Assembly (NCBI GenBank): GCA_013398015.1
Contig: VZRR01027747.1
Location: forward strand, 896,638 to 960,637
Reading direction: 5' to 3'
Source: Oreocharis arfaki
Lineage: Eukaryota; Chordata; Aves; Passeriformes; Paramythiidae
Length of the DNA: 64,000 nucleotides
Shown: positions 49,791 to 62,490 of the stretch, piece by piece
How the letters are laid out: each line of letters opens with the position of its first letter
Numbering within the stretch: the stretch's first letter is position 1
The notes under the pieces: generated by a model
Databases searched by the model: none
The model's input: the letters and a program-made list of their open reading frames with translations, nothing else
What the model was told of the DNA's origin: nothing
Program-made: the position numbers and the translations under genes

Positions 49791-52526
49791 GTTTTTCTTG
49801 CTGCCAAATATTGCTAGTATGCACACAGTTCAAAGCTTTCTGCTTGTTGCAAACCTGGTCAGGTGGATTTTTTTTTGTCTGGAAGAAATCCAGTTCTTAT
49901 GCATCCAGACTGTTCAGCATGGAGTGAGTGGTGCAAACAGGATTTTCTTCAAATCCACCTTCACTGTTGGAATCAAAATGCTGTAGATGCAGCGGAAGGT
50001 GAGCAAGGGTAGGTCAAGGGCAGATCGAGGATAGCTTCTCAAGAGTAACAATGAAGTTAAGTAAGCAGTCATCTGTCCAGAAGGGAACCTGAGAGACAAT
50101 TAAACTCTTGGATGGCATAGACAATGAAAAAAGGAATTTATTGTCCACTAGTACTTCTGCTGAAAAAAACCCCTGTGAGGTACTTGATAAACATAGCAGG
50201 GGCATAGCTCAAAACTAGAAACAGAAAAGAACTCTCCTTGCTGCAACAGGGTCTGTTATAGACTCTAGAATTCTATATGGACCTAAGAGGAAAGAAGTTA
50301 ATTTTATGGAAAATAATCCATAAATAGAAAAATTAAGTCTAGCTCATCAAGTTTCTTAGCTGAAAAGGGTGGAGCCCCGGGGGTTGTTTGGGAAGTACCA
50401 CATCCTGTTTGACCTGTTCTAGTGCTCTTCCATCACTTACACTTGTGCCTTGGGACACTCTTAGGAAGAGGTTACTCAGAAAGGGAGGCCTTTGATCCTA
50501 TACTGTTTGGCTTTTCTTACAGCAACAAATACATATTTATATGTTAAGAACATCATATTTGGTGCTCTTTGCATGGCACTGCAAAAGTGTAGAGTACCTG
50601 TCAAATTCTTTGGGTTCATGAGTGTTCTTGATAATGGCTTCTGATCCTAGTGATCACTCAGGACTGCCATTTCACTTTAATTAGACAGAAACTGTTGGAA
50701 ATATAGATGAATTCTAAATTCCAAGTATCAGTTTCATAGTGTCTTCAGTTCAGATTTAGATTGGATCTAAACTCACATTTATTGGACTATGATTAAAACA
50801 ATAAGCTAACTCCCTCAAACTCAGTAAAGTAAAATTAAATTCTTGTAATAAGTGCTTCAAAATATTGGAATCAGAATACAAATATAATTTTATTTTTCTT
50901 CTCCTTAAAGAATTGTTTTTATTATGCCTTGGATTTTTTCGTTTTTTTGTGGAAAGACTTTTCCTTCCATCCCGACTTTGTTTTGCTAATTTAATTATTT
51001 AGAAAACAGCCAAGCAAGTCCCCTTCCTCTGAATGCACTGTCTTACATTAGGATCCCAGTCTGTTTGCTCTGATTAAATAAGTATTGTTTTCATTGCACT
51101 GTGTACAAATAATATTCATTCTGTTCTGAAGTTTACAGAGTAACTTGAGGAGCACACTACTTACAAAATTAGATTTGTTGTTATTTTATCCACAGTTGAA
51201 ATACTTTATCCACTGTTTCATCTAGCCTCTGCTGCCTTTCCAGAGAGTGAAGGAATAAGTATTTATTTGTTAGACTATAGAATTATGCAGTCGCCTTATA
51301 ATAAAAATTTAGTTTTGTTAAGTTTTGGTTTCATGTGTTACTGTTTGGTTTTATGTGGTTACTGTCAATTTATTTGTAGTGCCATATGACCAGGGAGTTC
51401 CAGGTGGTTCTAAAGCCTTTATTTGAATGAGATGTGAGGGATTATGAATACTCATGTAACTGAAAGGGCCTTACGGTCTTGCATGTCTCAGCCTTGCTTA
51501 GGAGAAAAACACAAGAGGATAAGATACATAAAACATAAGAGGATAGCACTTTGCTGCTGCATGTTTAATACTATTGGTTGCCTTAAGGTTTCTGAGAGAA
51601 ACAGGGGCTCATCCTTGGCATCAGCCAGTAGGTATTTGCCACTATTAGTTTTTCTGAATAGGGGCTAACAAATAGAGTTTTTCCTACGCACCATTAGTTT
51701 GTTCTTTAGATGTGTCCTGTATATGTAATTAAATATTTACAATGTACTTGTATCTAACTCATATTCTTCCTCCTTTTTGCCCGAAAGAGGTATCTCAACT
51801 ACTAGCAGTGCAAAGGAACAATAGGAATTAATGAGATAACCATTATTTAAAGCACTAATATTCTACAGTCCTTTCACATCAACTGCAGTGGCAGAGTTTT
51901 TCTAATGGAAAGCTAGTGTAGTGTGCTAAACATAGAAAGCTCTAAGAAATGTAAAGTCTTAGGCAAAGGTGATGGTATGGAACCTGAAGTTAGTGTAAAA
52001 ACACATTTGTTTTTATCCCAAGATTTAGGCCATTATAAACTGCCTACTTAAATACATGAGTTCAATTTCATCATACAATGATGTCAACACCTTTCAATGA
52101 ACTGCATGAATAGTGTGAGCAATTTTGGAGTAGCTTGCAAAGAACCCCCAATCTGTGATCATGAATATGAGGAAACCATAATAGTGCAAAGAGAAATGCT
52201 GAAAATGTACACCTCACCCCCCACCCCCAGCTTCTAAAAATCCAACCCACAACTAAGCATTCTTCTGTATGGTTCTGTAGATATAATTCAAACTTTGATT
52301 ATGAGACACAATGTTAACAGTATGCATTACAAATTTGGACTGAACACAAAAAGACTGCTTTCCTGAAGACCCTCTGCTTTATGCCCTAATGTACAAACCT
52401 TCATTTTAAGTAGTTTACAATCAGCAGTAAAACCTCTAGGGTCAGTACAAATAGGTTTAATCCCACAGTTATCTATTAAAATTCTTTCCTCTGCCAGACA
52501 AAACCAAAACTCAGTATCATGTTTTG

Positions 52527-52563
52527 AGATATATTTACAGAAGTAAAGATATATCTACAGAAG
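52527..52563. repeat. Near-perfect 17-bp direct repeat, period 20
   Basis: The unit agatatatttacagaag (52527-52543) recurs at 52547-52563 with one T-to-C change, separated by taa. It is a small local duplication. Confidence 0.7.
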
Positions 52564-52779
52564 AAAAAAATCTGTTTTAAAACCCCAGCTGAATCACAAC
52601 CCTTCTATTTATTCAAGTACTTATTCAAGTATCTGACTGAAAAGGATGTGTCAAATATGAGAAGTGATGAGAAGTGGAATGTCCTTGTTCTTCCAACTTT
52701 TTTCCTGGTATTTCACCAGGATCAATCTTCAGCATGTGAATTACTGAGATGAAATTACTGCCTCCATAGTTAAGGGGCG

Positions 52780-53278
52780 TGATACACCCTCTCTGCTCTG
52801 CTCTGCTGAGACGCTGCCTGGAATACTGCATCCTGCTCTGGGGTCCTCATCACAAGACTTGGACCCATGGAATCAAGTCCAGAGGAGGGCAATGAAAATG
52901 GACAGAAACACCTCTCTTGTGAGAAAAGACCAAGAGTTGTGGTGGTTCAGACAACAGAAGGCTCCAGACACACAGTTTTGTGGCCACTCAGATTTAAAGA
53001 GGGGGCTAGGAAGAAAGATGGAAACCGACTTTTTACAAGGCCTGAAACAATAGGGCAAGCAGCAATGTTTTTAAGCCAAAAGGTAGTAGATTCGGACTAA
53101 ATAAAAACTTTTTACCACGAGAGTGGTGAAACACTGGAACCGGTTTTTCAGAAAGGTGGTAGGTGCCCTGTCTTTTCAAGGTCAGGTCAAATGGGACTCT
53201 GAAAAACCTGGGCTAGCTGAAGGTGTCCCCGCTCATTACAGGTGGGTTAGACTAGATGACCTTTAGCTATTCTATGAT
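52780..53278 (+). mobile_element. CR1 LINE 3' fragment (ORF2 C-terminus and 3' UTR)
   Basis: About 500 bp on the plus strand follow the CR1 3' region closely. It starts in 'ctctgctctgctctgctgag', passes 'tccagaggagggcaatga' (52880-52897), 'agaaagatggaaaccgactt' near 53012, 'tttttaccacgagagtggtg' near 53109 and 'gggttagactagatgacctt' near 53243, and ends in the octamer-type tail attctatgat (53269-53278). In element terms this is the last part of the RT protein, its stop, and the short 3' UTR. Small deletions and stops break the frame. It is a typical 5'-truncated avian insertion. No convincing target duplication was seen. Confidence 0.9.
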
Positions 53279-53596
53279 AGCTTGATTAAAATAAAAATCA
53301 GAGTGATTCGTTATTTTTTTCACAGATGGCATTTCCTGAGTGTCATGTTCCTTAAAAGTTTTGTCCACAAGGAAGGTACAGTACATGAGATTTTATAGAT
53401 TGCTGTACTGGACCAGATCAGAGTAATCTAGTTTTGATGTTTACTGTGAGATACAAGAAGTAAATGTGAAACAACTTCCAAACTTCAAACTCTCTCAGAA
53501 GAAGCCATTTTGGTACATTTTTGCTGAGTGCTATGGCAGTTCTCTTGCACTGTAGGGGCCTATATCCATCCCTACATATTAACTATGTAACCTGTA
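53279..53596. other. Non-coding spacer between repeats
   Basis: AT-rich unique sequence between the CR1 tail and an LTR fragment. I see nothing further in it. Confidence 0.55.
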
Positions 53597-53748
53597 AGGC
53601 ACTATCACCACTGCTGTTGGGCCAGTGGTGAGTCCATCTTGGAGTTAGCTGGTACTGGTTTCATGGATGCCTGGGAAGCTTCTTGCAGCTTCTCATACAA
53701 GCCACCCCTGCAACCCTTCTGCCACCAAAACCTTGCCATGAAAACTTA
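53597..53748 (-). mobile_element. Fragment of an ERVL-like LTR, antisense
   Basis: The plus strand shows 'ggcactatcaccactgctg', 'ggtgagtccatcttggag', 'cagcttctcatacaagccac' and 'ccaccaaaaccttgccatga' in that order. This is the antisense of a common avian ERVL-like LTR block I recognise ('catggcaaggttttggtgg' and onward). Only about 150 bp is recognisable, and neither LTR end is clear. It lies between a CR1 end and a class II solo LTR. The family call rests on memory of the repeat; the match itself is visible but degraded. Confidence 0.5.
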
Positions 53749-54226
53749 ATATACTCCATGTGTAGCTTCTTCGAATCACAATTTTAAGATTTATCATTAA
53801 ACCCATATTTATCGCACAATCTTCACAATCAACAAAAAAGAATTTGCCACATCGAAATCAAAATAACATCATCATAACACTGAAAAAAAGTGGACAATTT
53901 ATGCACAATCCACTCCTCATCCTTTCAAAATTGTAACAACCAAAGCTTCCCACCACCATTTTGCTCTCTAACAGTGTTCCATCCATGTTCTGCCCTTTGT
54001 GTCCCCGTTACCACACTTGTCTCAAATTCCTTGAGCCTCACGTTGGGTGGCGAAAAGTACTGTAGTGTGTTAACTCTGCCTAGTCACAGAGCACCTATCA
54101 AAGCTGCTCTATCACTCTTGGATCATCATGAAATAGTTTTCCTACTTCTCTTGTATTTTTGAAGCATTAAATCTTTAGCCCTTAATCATCCATAAGTTCT
54201 GAAAAGCAGAAATTATCTTGTTGGAT
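53749..54226. other. Non-coding spacer, AT-rich
   Basis: A 90-aa frame at 53890-54162 (plus), rich in Ser/Leu/Pro, matches nothing I know and ends before the LTR. It is probably fortuitous. Confidence 0.5.
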
Positions 54227-54232
54227 CATCTT
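54227..54232. repeat. Target-site duplication, left copy (catctt)
   Basis: These six bases are repeated exactly at 54899-54904 on the other side of the LTR. A 6-bp duplication is the size made by integrases of class II (alpha/betaretrovirus-like) endogenous retroviruses. Confidence 0.85.
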
Positions 54233-54451
54233 TGTCGCTCCGACTGCTGGGCCGCCCGGAGGCCTGGCAGGCGACACTTGCGAGGGTGTCCCGGCTGGGG
54301 GAACCACTCAACGCAAGTCAGGGGAGTGCAGGCTCTTCCAGGAGCCTTCTGCCCTCAGCTCTCAAGGGAGCAGGCTGCAGTTGGGAGGTGTCGCGTAGCC
54401 ACCGGCGGAGGCAAAGGACGAGAGAGGATCTCTGAGTGCAACAGTGCCGGG

Positions 54452-54457
54452 TTTATT
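54452..54457 (-). terminator. Poly(A) signal AATAAA of the class II LTR
   Basis: The plus-strand tttatt is aataaa on the minus strand, within ggctcaataaacccggc, in the R region of the LTR. It would define the 3' end of the retroviral transcript, and could end host transcripts running on the minus strand. Confidence 0.75.
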
Positions 54458-54508
54458 GAGCCCAAGGGGAGTGCACCGAGAGAGGCGAGGCAAGGGGCTT
54501 GCAGGGTG

Positions 54509-54516
54509 CTTTTAAA
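54509..54516 (-). promoter_or_regulatory. TATA-like box of the class II LTR
   Basis: On the minus strand this reads tttaaaag, about 55 bases ahead of the poly(A) signal, the expected place for the U3 promoter. Present activity is unknown. Confidence 0.6.
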
Positions 54517-54898
54517 CAGAGGAGTGTCAGGGGTAGATCCGGGAAACAAACCAACAGAGAAATGACAAGGGAAGACAGCAAAGCAATGGGGAATAACAGA
54601 AAGAGGAACTTACTTAAGCAGAACAATGGGGGTTACAGCAACCAAGAACTTTCTGGAACTTAATAGAATATTTAACAGAGGCAATAAATATGCATGAACA
54701 AACTGACCAATGGGGAATACAGAAATGAAGGTGTGTCTCAAACTAGGGAGGGGATGCCCAGGAGAGTGACATCCAAGGGGGCAGAGCCCTCAGACAGCGG
54801 AATCGCCTTCAGGACCGCCCTCAGGGTCGCTGTCATGGGTGGGGAAATCCACCCACTGGATGTCCAGCTCTCTACGAGTGGGCTCAATCACCACAACA

Positions 54899-54904
54899 CA
54901 TCTT
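54899..54904. repeat. Target-site duplication, right copy (catctt)
   Basis: Exact match to 54227-54232, fixing both borders of the LTR. Confidence 0.85.
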
Positions 54905-57900
54905 GTGTGGAGTTGCTACAATTTCCTCTTTACAAGAGGAACCTGAAGTCTGTGGAGCTTGTGAAAACAAGTAGAGAATTAAGTAGGCAGGTTTGCAGAG
55001 TACTGAGTTCTGAGTCAAGAGAGCATGGTTAACTATATCCGGAATGCTATCAGAGTTCTTGTTCTCATCTAGATTGAAGCGATTTTGCTGAGACCTCACC
55101 CATGCCAAAACTTAGATTTCACCAATTTACTTTAACTTGGAACTTTGTCATCAAGTACAGAATTCAGGGTATAAAGGAGAGTCTTGGCATTGATGTAGTG
55201 GCAAATGGATTGGACTGGACCCTGTGGCCAAGATCTGTTTCTAGGACAATAATTTTTGAATGAAGCTAAGGTGAGGTTCAACAATAGAATTTTGTTACCT
55301 TTGTTCAAGTTTAGGAGGTTTGAACTTTCACTGGGTATTGAGCTGGGTTCCAAACTCTTATTACAGAGAAGTTAATGTATCAAAATACCCTAGGCAGGAA
55401 AACAAGCATTCTCTAGGGCACATTTTATATTTCTGTGACACAGTAACTTAGTGAAGTCTAAAGCAGACAACTTCACAGCAGTGGTGGGAACCAAAGATTA
55501 TTTTTCAGTAAGGTATGTTAGGCACAGTGGGAGACAACATTTGAAACGACCTTCTGAATGGCTTTGGACCAACGCAAAGTGCATAATGATGATGGTGTAG
55601 TTACCGTGTTCCGCATGGAGCTCCAAAAGAATACTTGTAGGTCAGTTGTGCATATAGCATATTATTTATACAACCCATTTTACAAGTGAACAGTAAAAAT
55701 CTGAATTCTCAACTTTATTAAAAAGTAAAATCAACAGCATGATGCTGTTAGTGTTGACCCAAAACATATGGCCAAATAATAAAACAGAACAGAAAACTGG
55801 TTTAACAGGCCTAATACACTATGTTGTGTGGTGTAGAATACTTTGTAAAGTTTTAAATGAACTGTGAAATGTTTATACTTAATTTCCGACTGCTCACCAA
55901 GAGAAATTCTGACCCAAGGTTAACTGCAACTGTGTTATGATAGGATTTATAGAATAGACTTTTGAAAGTTCAGTTTTAAATTTGACATCTCGCTTGTGTT
56001 TTCTACTATAGTGAAAAGTCTCCTGTAAAGAAAATTCACCATTCCAAAATTAAAATTCAGAAAAGTATTATCCAAGTATAATATTATAAGGATTTATTAA
56101 ACAACTGTAAAAAGTACACACAGCACACTCTATTTCTGTACACGCATATCTCCAAACTGGTAAGTGGTTTGATATTTTAAGTCAGATACTTGCAATGGGT
56201 ACTGTAAAAGAGAACATCTTAAATCTGCTGTAACAATCTGGTTTGGTTTATGTTGGCAAACCAAGTCTACAGTCAATATTTGTGGACTTCAGCTGAGAAG
56301 TCATTTTGCAGCCCTGACAATTCATGGTGAAAAATAAAAGGTTAGTAGCAGAATGATCATCAAAGGTCTGGGGTCTAGCTCCCTGGGGTGTTATAGAAAG
56401 CTACCAGCATTTTCCACACAGAGGTAGCTGGATGTCGTTGAGAAATAAAGATTTGGTTTCAGTGAAGCTCAGACTCCAACTCCATTGGTGTACCATATCT
56501 GCTGCCAGCTGAGCAAGCCCCCCAAGAAGATCCAGGAAAGACTTTTCACAAAATATCAGATGCATCAACATCCGTGCCTAAGTGACCACAGTGGATCAGA
56601 TATTCTCAAAGAAATTAGAAGTACGTTTTCTGTTCCTTTCCATTTCTTCAGACTGATCATTGGATCTTTTACTGATATCATATTTCCATCATATATGCTA
56701 ACAGTCATATCTTTCCTGTCTACCTTTCTTTCTGCTTTTTCTGCAAACTTTCTTTTCCCTTTCATCATGCTCCTGATCTTAGAGGTGTCTGAGAACAGTA
56801 TACACCTTAGGAAGCTAATTTGATATTTAGTTCACATGAACAATTGGCACAATTTATGTTAGATCTACAAAATATTTGTTTTCCCAATGTAAATTCCAGC
56901 CCCTACTCAGCACTATCTTGTACCTGTCAACGCTATTTGTCTTGAGTTTTTGAAAGCATTCTAATGACTCTCTGGGGCACCAAGAAGATTTTTATTATGG
57001 AGAAAGCACCAGTGACACACTTGAAAAAACTCTTGCTTTAAAAATGAGGCTTTTCACCTTGGTGCATTTTGTGGCAGGTTTAGGGAGTGCCTTCTAGTAA
57101 TCTTCAAATTCTGCCATTTGCAGCCTTCTCATCATTGGAAAGAACTGAGCAGTAAGTCTGCCACTGCATATTATTTACTTGTATAACCCAGAAACCAGAC
57201 TGAGTTTCAGAGTAAACTTTCACTGAATTTGCAGAAAGAGGTGTAGATTAGGCTGAAAAAGCCCTAGTAAGAGCATCTGATGACATGCTGATTTCAGTGG
57301 ACTTCATACAGCATCACTGCTCCATCTGTCGTCTGTATGCTTCATGGGGCTGGCACCTCTGGCCATGCTCTGCCCCACCATTGCTGAATGCCACCCTATG
57401 ACAGTGACCTGAAATGTATTAATCAATACTGCTCACCTACCTATTACTGAAATAATTCCTTTTCCATCGTTGTCTGCAGTCAACTCCAAGAATCACAGAA
57501 ACTCTGATGTTTACAGGAGAGCTTAAAGCCCATATTTTTCCTCCAATATGTGAAGCTAAAATTAAATACATGATTTGTGCAGTCTGCCTGTGAGGAATCC
57601 CTATTTTTCCATCTTCATTTTGGAATTTTTTCCCCTCTTAGGAAATTACTTTGTTGACCCACTTCAAAGGAGTGGGATTCAAGGGGTATTAAGGTAGTTC
57701 TCTGAAAATGAGACTCAGACACAGAGCTCAGCTGAAGAATCCCTGTCTAAAAGCAGCTCATCAGCTTCCAAGGTCTTATTTTATATTCTAAAATTTACTG
57801 AATCTATAGGCAAACATTAACCATAGAGAGATTATTGATCCCCTTTTAGGGATGTGTGTTTTATGCATAAGTTAACTGCCCACCTCATAATAAATGTATT

Positions 57901-60113
57901 GGGCCTAGCTCTCACATATCATGACAATTTAGATGGAAAAATATGCAGAGTTGATTAATTTTTATGTAAAAATCAGCAATAATTTACAGAAAGCAATTTG
58001 AGAGAGGTTAAACTGCAAATTTGTTTTCATGAAAAACTTGAATATCATCAAAGCTGATAAGTGAGAAGAAATAAAGGTCACTTGCAGGGAGACAGAATAT
58101 TGTAGTCTGATACTGGTGAAAGAGAAGATCCATGAAGGTACAGAGGCTCAGCCGTCAATAGCATTGGCCTTCTGAGAGTGCAAAGCCCTTCAGATGTCAA
58201 GTAAAAAGCAAATGAGAGCAGATGGATGCCAAAGATATCGGAAAGAAGAATTTCAAAGGAAGACAAGAGAGTGTCAGCTCATCAGTAGGAAAGATCAGGT
58301 AGATAGTATAAGACAAGAACATTTGAGCAGAAAGAATAAGAAAATGGAAGCTGCAATTATATTTTTCTTTAACTTTTAAAAAATTTTGATACATTATAAA
58401 GTAGTAGTTTTTCCAAACGTTTTCCTGTTGCTAAATCCCAAAAATCCCTTCAGTCCCTTTTGAAACTTTTCACACTTTAGCAATTGAACCAACTATTTCA
58501 AAAAACATCTCTGTCTTAATACCACAAATATAATTGGAATCCCCAGTCGGGTTAGGTTTTTGCTTCTCACCTCGTACTTTCACAGCTTGCCGTCTGTAAT
58601 GGCTTCCTTCTTGAGATGAAGTGAAAAAAATATAAAATAGCTTATAGTCTAGTTTCAATCATCGGAAAATGTGACAAACAATAAACTGTTTTAACAGTTT
58701 AAATTACGCAATTAAACAATAATGCATTCCAAATAAAAGAAAATTTCCTTAAAGTTTGGACTCCATCTATTGTATTCGAACATTCCTCAGCCACATGTTT
58801 ACTGAAAAAATGATGGATTTTTCTACCAGTTCTCTCATTTCCCCCCCACTGCTCCCCCTTTCTAATGAGAAGGAGCAAAGTTTTTTGGCTTAATTAGAGC
58901 TTCAATGTCTTTAGTAAGAACACACAGAATAGGAATAGGCAATATTTGTGACTATTTATTTCCAAGGTTTAGACGAACTCCAAAATAAGCATTAAATAGA
59001 TGATCTGGGGCTTAATGTAGAAGATTTTGAAATCAGCAGAAATATTATAGGAGATCTACTACTTTTGGGCAAGGTATCTCGTGAGTGATAACTGCATACA
59101 CAATATGGGGTGTTTGCATCTGGGTAAGTGTAAAAGCTCTAATTGTATCCTCCTCATTATAGCCAAATCCTTTTACGTTGTAGAATATTCAAGGTGTTGA
59201 GGGTTCCTGTGTAATGCTTGTATTGTATAGTGAAACATTACTACAATTCCACTGTTTTTATTAGAATTCATCTCCTTGTCCTAGCATTAGCTTGTTGGAG
59301 CAGTTTTGATTTTATAGCTGCTAGGCAGCTCTCCTCGTGTTGGTTTTCTAAGCCTGCTTTCCTTATCTTATGTCTCTCTGCAGAAGCTATCAATCTCTAT
59401 CAGATTCCAGGATGTTGTGCAGAAAGCTTTTAATTTTTCTGTTCCCTGCCATACAAAAAAAGAAGAGTGGCAGAAAGAAAAATGTTACGCTCAATCGGAA
59501 ATGAATTTTCATTCCAGCACTAAAATTTTCCAGACATGTCTGGGGGAGAGAGACATATGTGAGTGTATGTGCATTTAAGTGTGTAAGCTACTGAATAGAA
59601 AAGATAAATAACATAAATAACCGTGTTTCTGCTCTGAAAGCATTATTTTACTGATGCTCAAATATTGCACGGTATTTCTTTTTGAGAATAAGATACATCC
59701 ACTTCAAAGCGAAGACTGACCTCTCATCTTTTGTGAATATAAATTACCTTAGGCAATGCTGAAATAATTTATGGGAACTTTAATTTCTTAACCTGAGTTC
59801 TGTGGTAACTATATTTCTGGACTGAGCTCTCAGGGTTTTAAATGTAAAAATCTACTGTAAGATAGTGTTGGGCTGGTTTTTCTTTTTTATGCAACTGAAA
59901 TATCCCTCCCAAGGGATTTTAAGTGGATGAAGAGCAGGTGTTTTGATTTGATGGTAAATTGGTAAGCTGATTACCTTCAAAATTAACACAAGCTATAATC
60001 AGAAATCATCCCGCTTCAAAAGAACAAGAGTATGAAGCAACAACAAAGCATTCTTAATGCTGAAATATCACAGTTTCAAGTAACATGAATGCAAAAGTTA
60101 GTCAGTCTGTGCT

Positions 60114-60144
60114 CACATATATATGTATATACACACATATATAT
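60114..60144. repeat. Short TA/CA dinucleotide-rich tract
   Basis: Alternating cacatatatatg, tatatacacacat and atatatgg words form an imperfect dinucleotide microsatellite of about 30 bases. Confidence 0.6.
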
Positions 60145-62398
60145 GGTTATTGCTTAATACAGCATTTATGAATTCAGTCTTCTCAGCAACTTCTTAGACC
60201 TCAATTACAGATAGTAATGGAGATTAAAAATAATACTAGTAGGTTGGTGCTTTGTGTCCCTATCTGTTTGATGAGACAGATTAAGTTTTCTGAGTGCTCT
60301 ACATGGGCACAGGCCATTATGTGTCAGAGAATTCTGTCTGATTCTGATCAAAATCTTGTAAGAACTTAGAATAAAAATTTAAAACTACAACTTGACATCC
60401 CTCTTCCTTCCCTCTACCTTCCGCTCCCTTAGTTGTTACTCTTCTAGCTATTGACACATGCTTTGTTTATTTAAACATCATTTAAAGATGATTACTCATT
60501 CAAAACCACTCTCTCTTTTCTGCTCCAAAGAACCATGAGACACCAAGTCATACAAAAAGGCATATGCCGTGTAACAAAATTACCATTTTGAAACATCAAT
60601 TCCATTAACTTTTAATGTGGGAAACTGAGACAGTTTTCTGTTTTATTCATATAAAAGACAAATTCTGTGCTGAAAAAGACCTTAATATATATAGTTTCTC
60701 TCAATTCTATGAAAATTTCAAGGACAACCGAAGAAATCATGACCAGTCCATTCCTTAAGAACATTATGTTATATAATCATTATAAGCAGAATGGAAAGAA
60801 GATCAGTGCAAATATACTGAAGAAATTTTTTTTTTTTGCAAAGTGTGGTTTGACACATACAATTAAATAAACAGGACAAAGAACTCCTGAACTAAACATG
60901 CTCACAATATAAAAAATTAAGCTGAGGCTAGTAAGAGTGATATTAAGTCAATATGGATAATCTGTTCTTGCTGTGTTAAACCAGATGACTATGCTATTTT
61001 CAATTATGTGTGTTATCAGAAAGTTGTGTTTCAGAACACACCATATTTTCACATATCAAAAAGGCATGTTTTTGCCTTTCATATAAGAAAATAAAATGTT
61101 TTATGAAGTGAATAGACTGAGCCATATTAAAAGAGAAAGGATGCTATCACTATCTTAAAGTAGTCGCTTTTCTACACGAACGTCTTTCCAATACTCCACT
61201 TGATATGTCAGTTATTTGTCAGAGGTAAAATTCTCTCTCAAATAGATAAATACTCCCAGGTCCATGATGCAGATATTAATGAAAAGAGTATTTTCCACTG
61301 CTGTGACCAGGCAGATCTGGGTGATGGCATGTATCTCACGAATTCACTAACCCCTTTTTCTTTAAGTATACACAAAGTTTGTGGGGTTTTTTGCAGTTTT
61401 TTCTCCTCCCACCCAAATACCATGGCCTGCTTTTCACCTTGCTGCTTCTTAAGGAGAAATCAGTTGTTATAAGAGCTACAGAAACATTCCGAAGACCTTC
61501 ACAATTAAAAATCTAATTATTTCCTGAAATCTATCTCAATTTGCATTCAGCTGGCATTCTCTCCTGCTGTTCCCCTAGGCAGCATGTCAGCTATGACACT
61601 GATGAATTGTTCTGATTATTCTTATGCTCTAGAATACAACTAGCTATCACTGAAAATGCAGAAACATAAAAACAATTGGAGAAAGAAAATCAAACCGTAT
61701 ATACTTGACAAATAAAATCTTAGAAGCTGCTTTACTTCCTCTGTGTAGAATCCTTAATACTTTTATAAATGCTGCAGTATATTTCTGCATGGAAGTATAA
61801 GCATTTTAATTCAGTCTCTTCACAGGAAAGGACCCTAAAAGAGCAGAATTAAATGTATTTGCAGGGTACAGTCTGATATTCAGGGAGTATAGATAGTATA
61901 GCTCCACTCATTTCTTGCACTAAGTAGTCTCTGAAAATAATAAGGAAGAGAACAAGAAATGAAAAGTTATTAAACTAAAACTTTCGAAGTTGAGAGTCAG
62001 TTAAACGCCAGCTTCAACAACCAACCTCCCAAAGTAGCAGTGCTGCTTCTCTCTGATCTTAAGAAGGAGGTTGTGTGAAAATTTACCTTTCTGAAATACA
62101 AGGTGACACTATGGTAGCAAAACTGGAAAATCAACATATTTAGAACACAGCAGCAGCTTGTGCTTTTGGACAGATATTATGATGTCCCCCAACCACTAGC
62201 TTCAGGTGTTTTCAGATCCCATGGCATGTCCTTGCCTTTTAGTACATACTCTCAGTCGAGTGTGCTCGAATTAATGGCCACTGTAGCTCAGATGAAAACA
62301 TCATTCTACTGAAGTCTGAACACTTCACCTTGCAGGTGAAATAGGGAAAATTTCTGTCCTAAATATCCCTCCTGTTTACGTGTATTGTTGATAAAGCA

Positions 62399-62490
62399 TT
62401 TTTTTTAAGGTTATTTGTTGTTTTTGTTGCCCTTTTTTTGGTTAGGTTGGGCAGTTGGTTCTTTTGGGTGTTTTTTTATTTTTATTTTTC
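62399..62490. repeat. T-rich low-complexity tract
   Basis: Runs of T interrupted by ggtta, gttg and ggg words on the plus strand, with no fixed period. It resembles the T/G-rich tract at 38972-39050. Confidence 0.55.

Larger units (their letters stand above)
48591..52779. other. Non-coding DNA, no gene seen
   Basis: A mildly GC-richer piece at 48640-48900 follows the CR1 end and carries frames of 68-87 aa on both strands that match nothing I know. A perfect 14-bp tandem duplication (tagatagcttggga) is at 49763-49790, and a near-perfect 17-bp duplication at 52527-52563. Otherwise it is AT-rich with short frames only. Confidence 0.55.
54233..54898 (-). mobile_element. Solo LTR, class II (ERVK-like) endogenous retrovirus
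   Basis: A 666-bp GC- and CpG-rich element with TG...CA termini (tgtcgctccg at the left, ccacaaca at the right, plus strand) and an exact 6-bp target duplication catctt on both sides. Read on the minus strand it has the LTR order. U3 starts at 54898, a TATA-like tttaaaag lies at about 54509-54516, the poly(A) signal aataaa is at 54452-54457 only about 55 bases later (so R is short), and then comes a U5 of about 200 bp. No gag, pol or env sequence is adjacent, so it arose by recombination between two LTRs of a provirus. Retention of many CpG sites and an unmutated duplication suggests it is younger than the ERVL-like LTR at 17.1 kb. The class is inferred from duplication length and layout; I did not match it to a named family. 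The 115-, 67- and 64-aa frames inside it are not viral genes. Confidence 0.9.

Noticed and set aside
54218..54565. 115-aa, 67-aa and 64-aa frames in GC-rich sequence
   Set aside because: They lie wholly or almost wholly inside the solo LTR (U5/R/U3). The GC-rich composition explains the lack of stops, and LTRs of this type do not encode these products.
54694..55032. 112-aa plus frame
   Set aside because: It starts inside the LTR U3, in antisense to the element, and runs out across the target duplication into the flank, so it cannot be an ancestral gene of either.
56485..56823. 112-aa frame with a hydrophobic C-terminal half
   Set aside because: The Phe/Leu/Ile/Ser richness follows from T-rich codons, and a 67-aa frame overlaps it on the other strand. 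No recognisable domain.
58682..58701. 9-bp-stem AT-rich hairpin
   Set aside because: Almost all A:T pairs; expected by chance in this composition.
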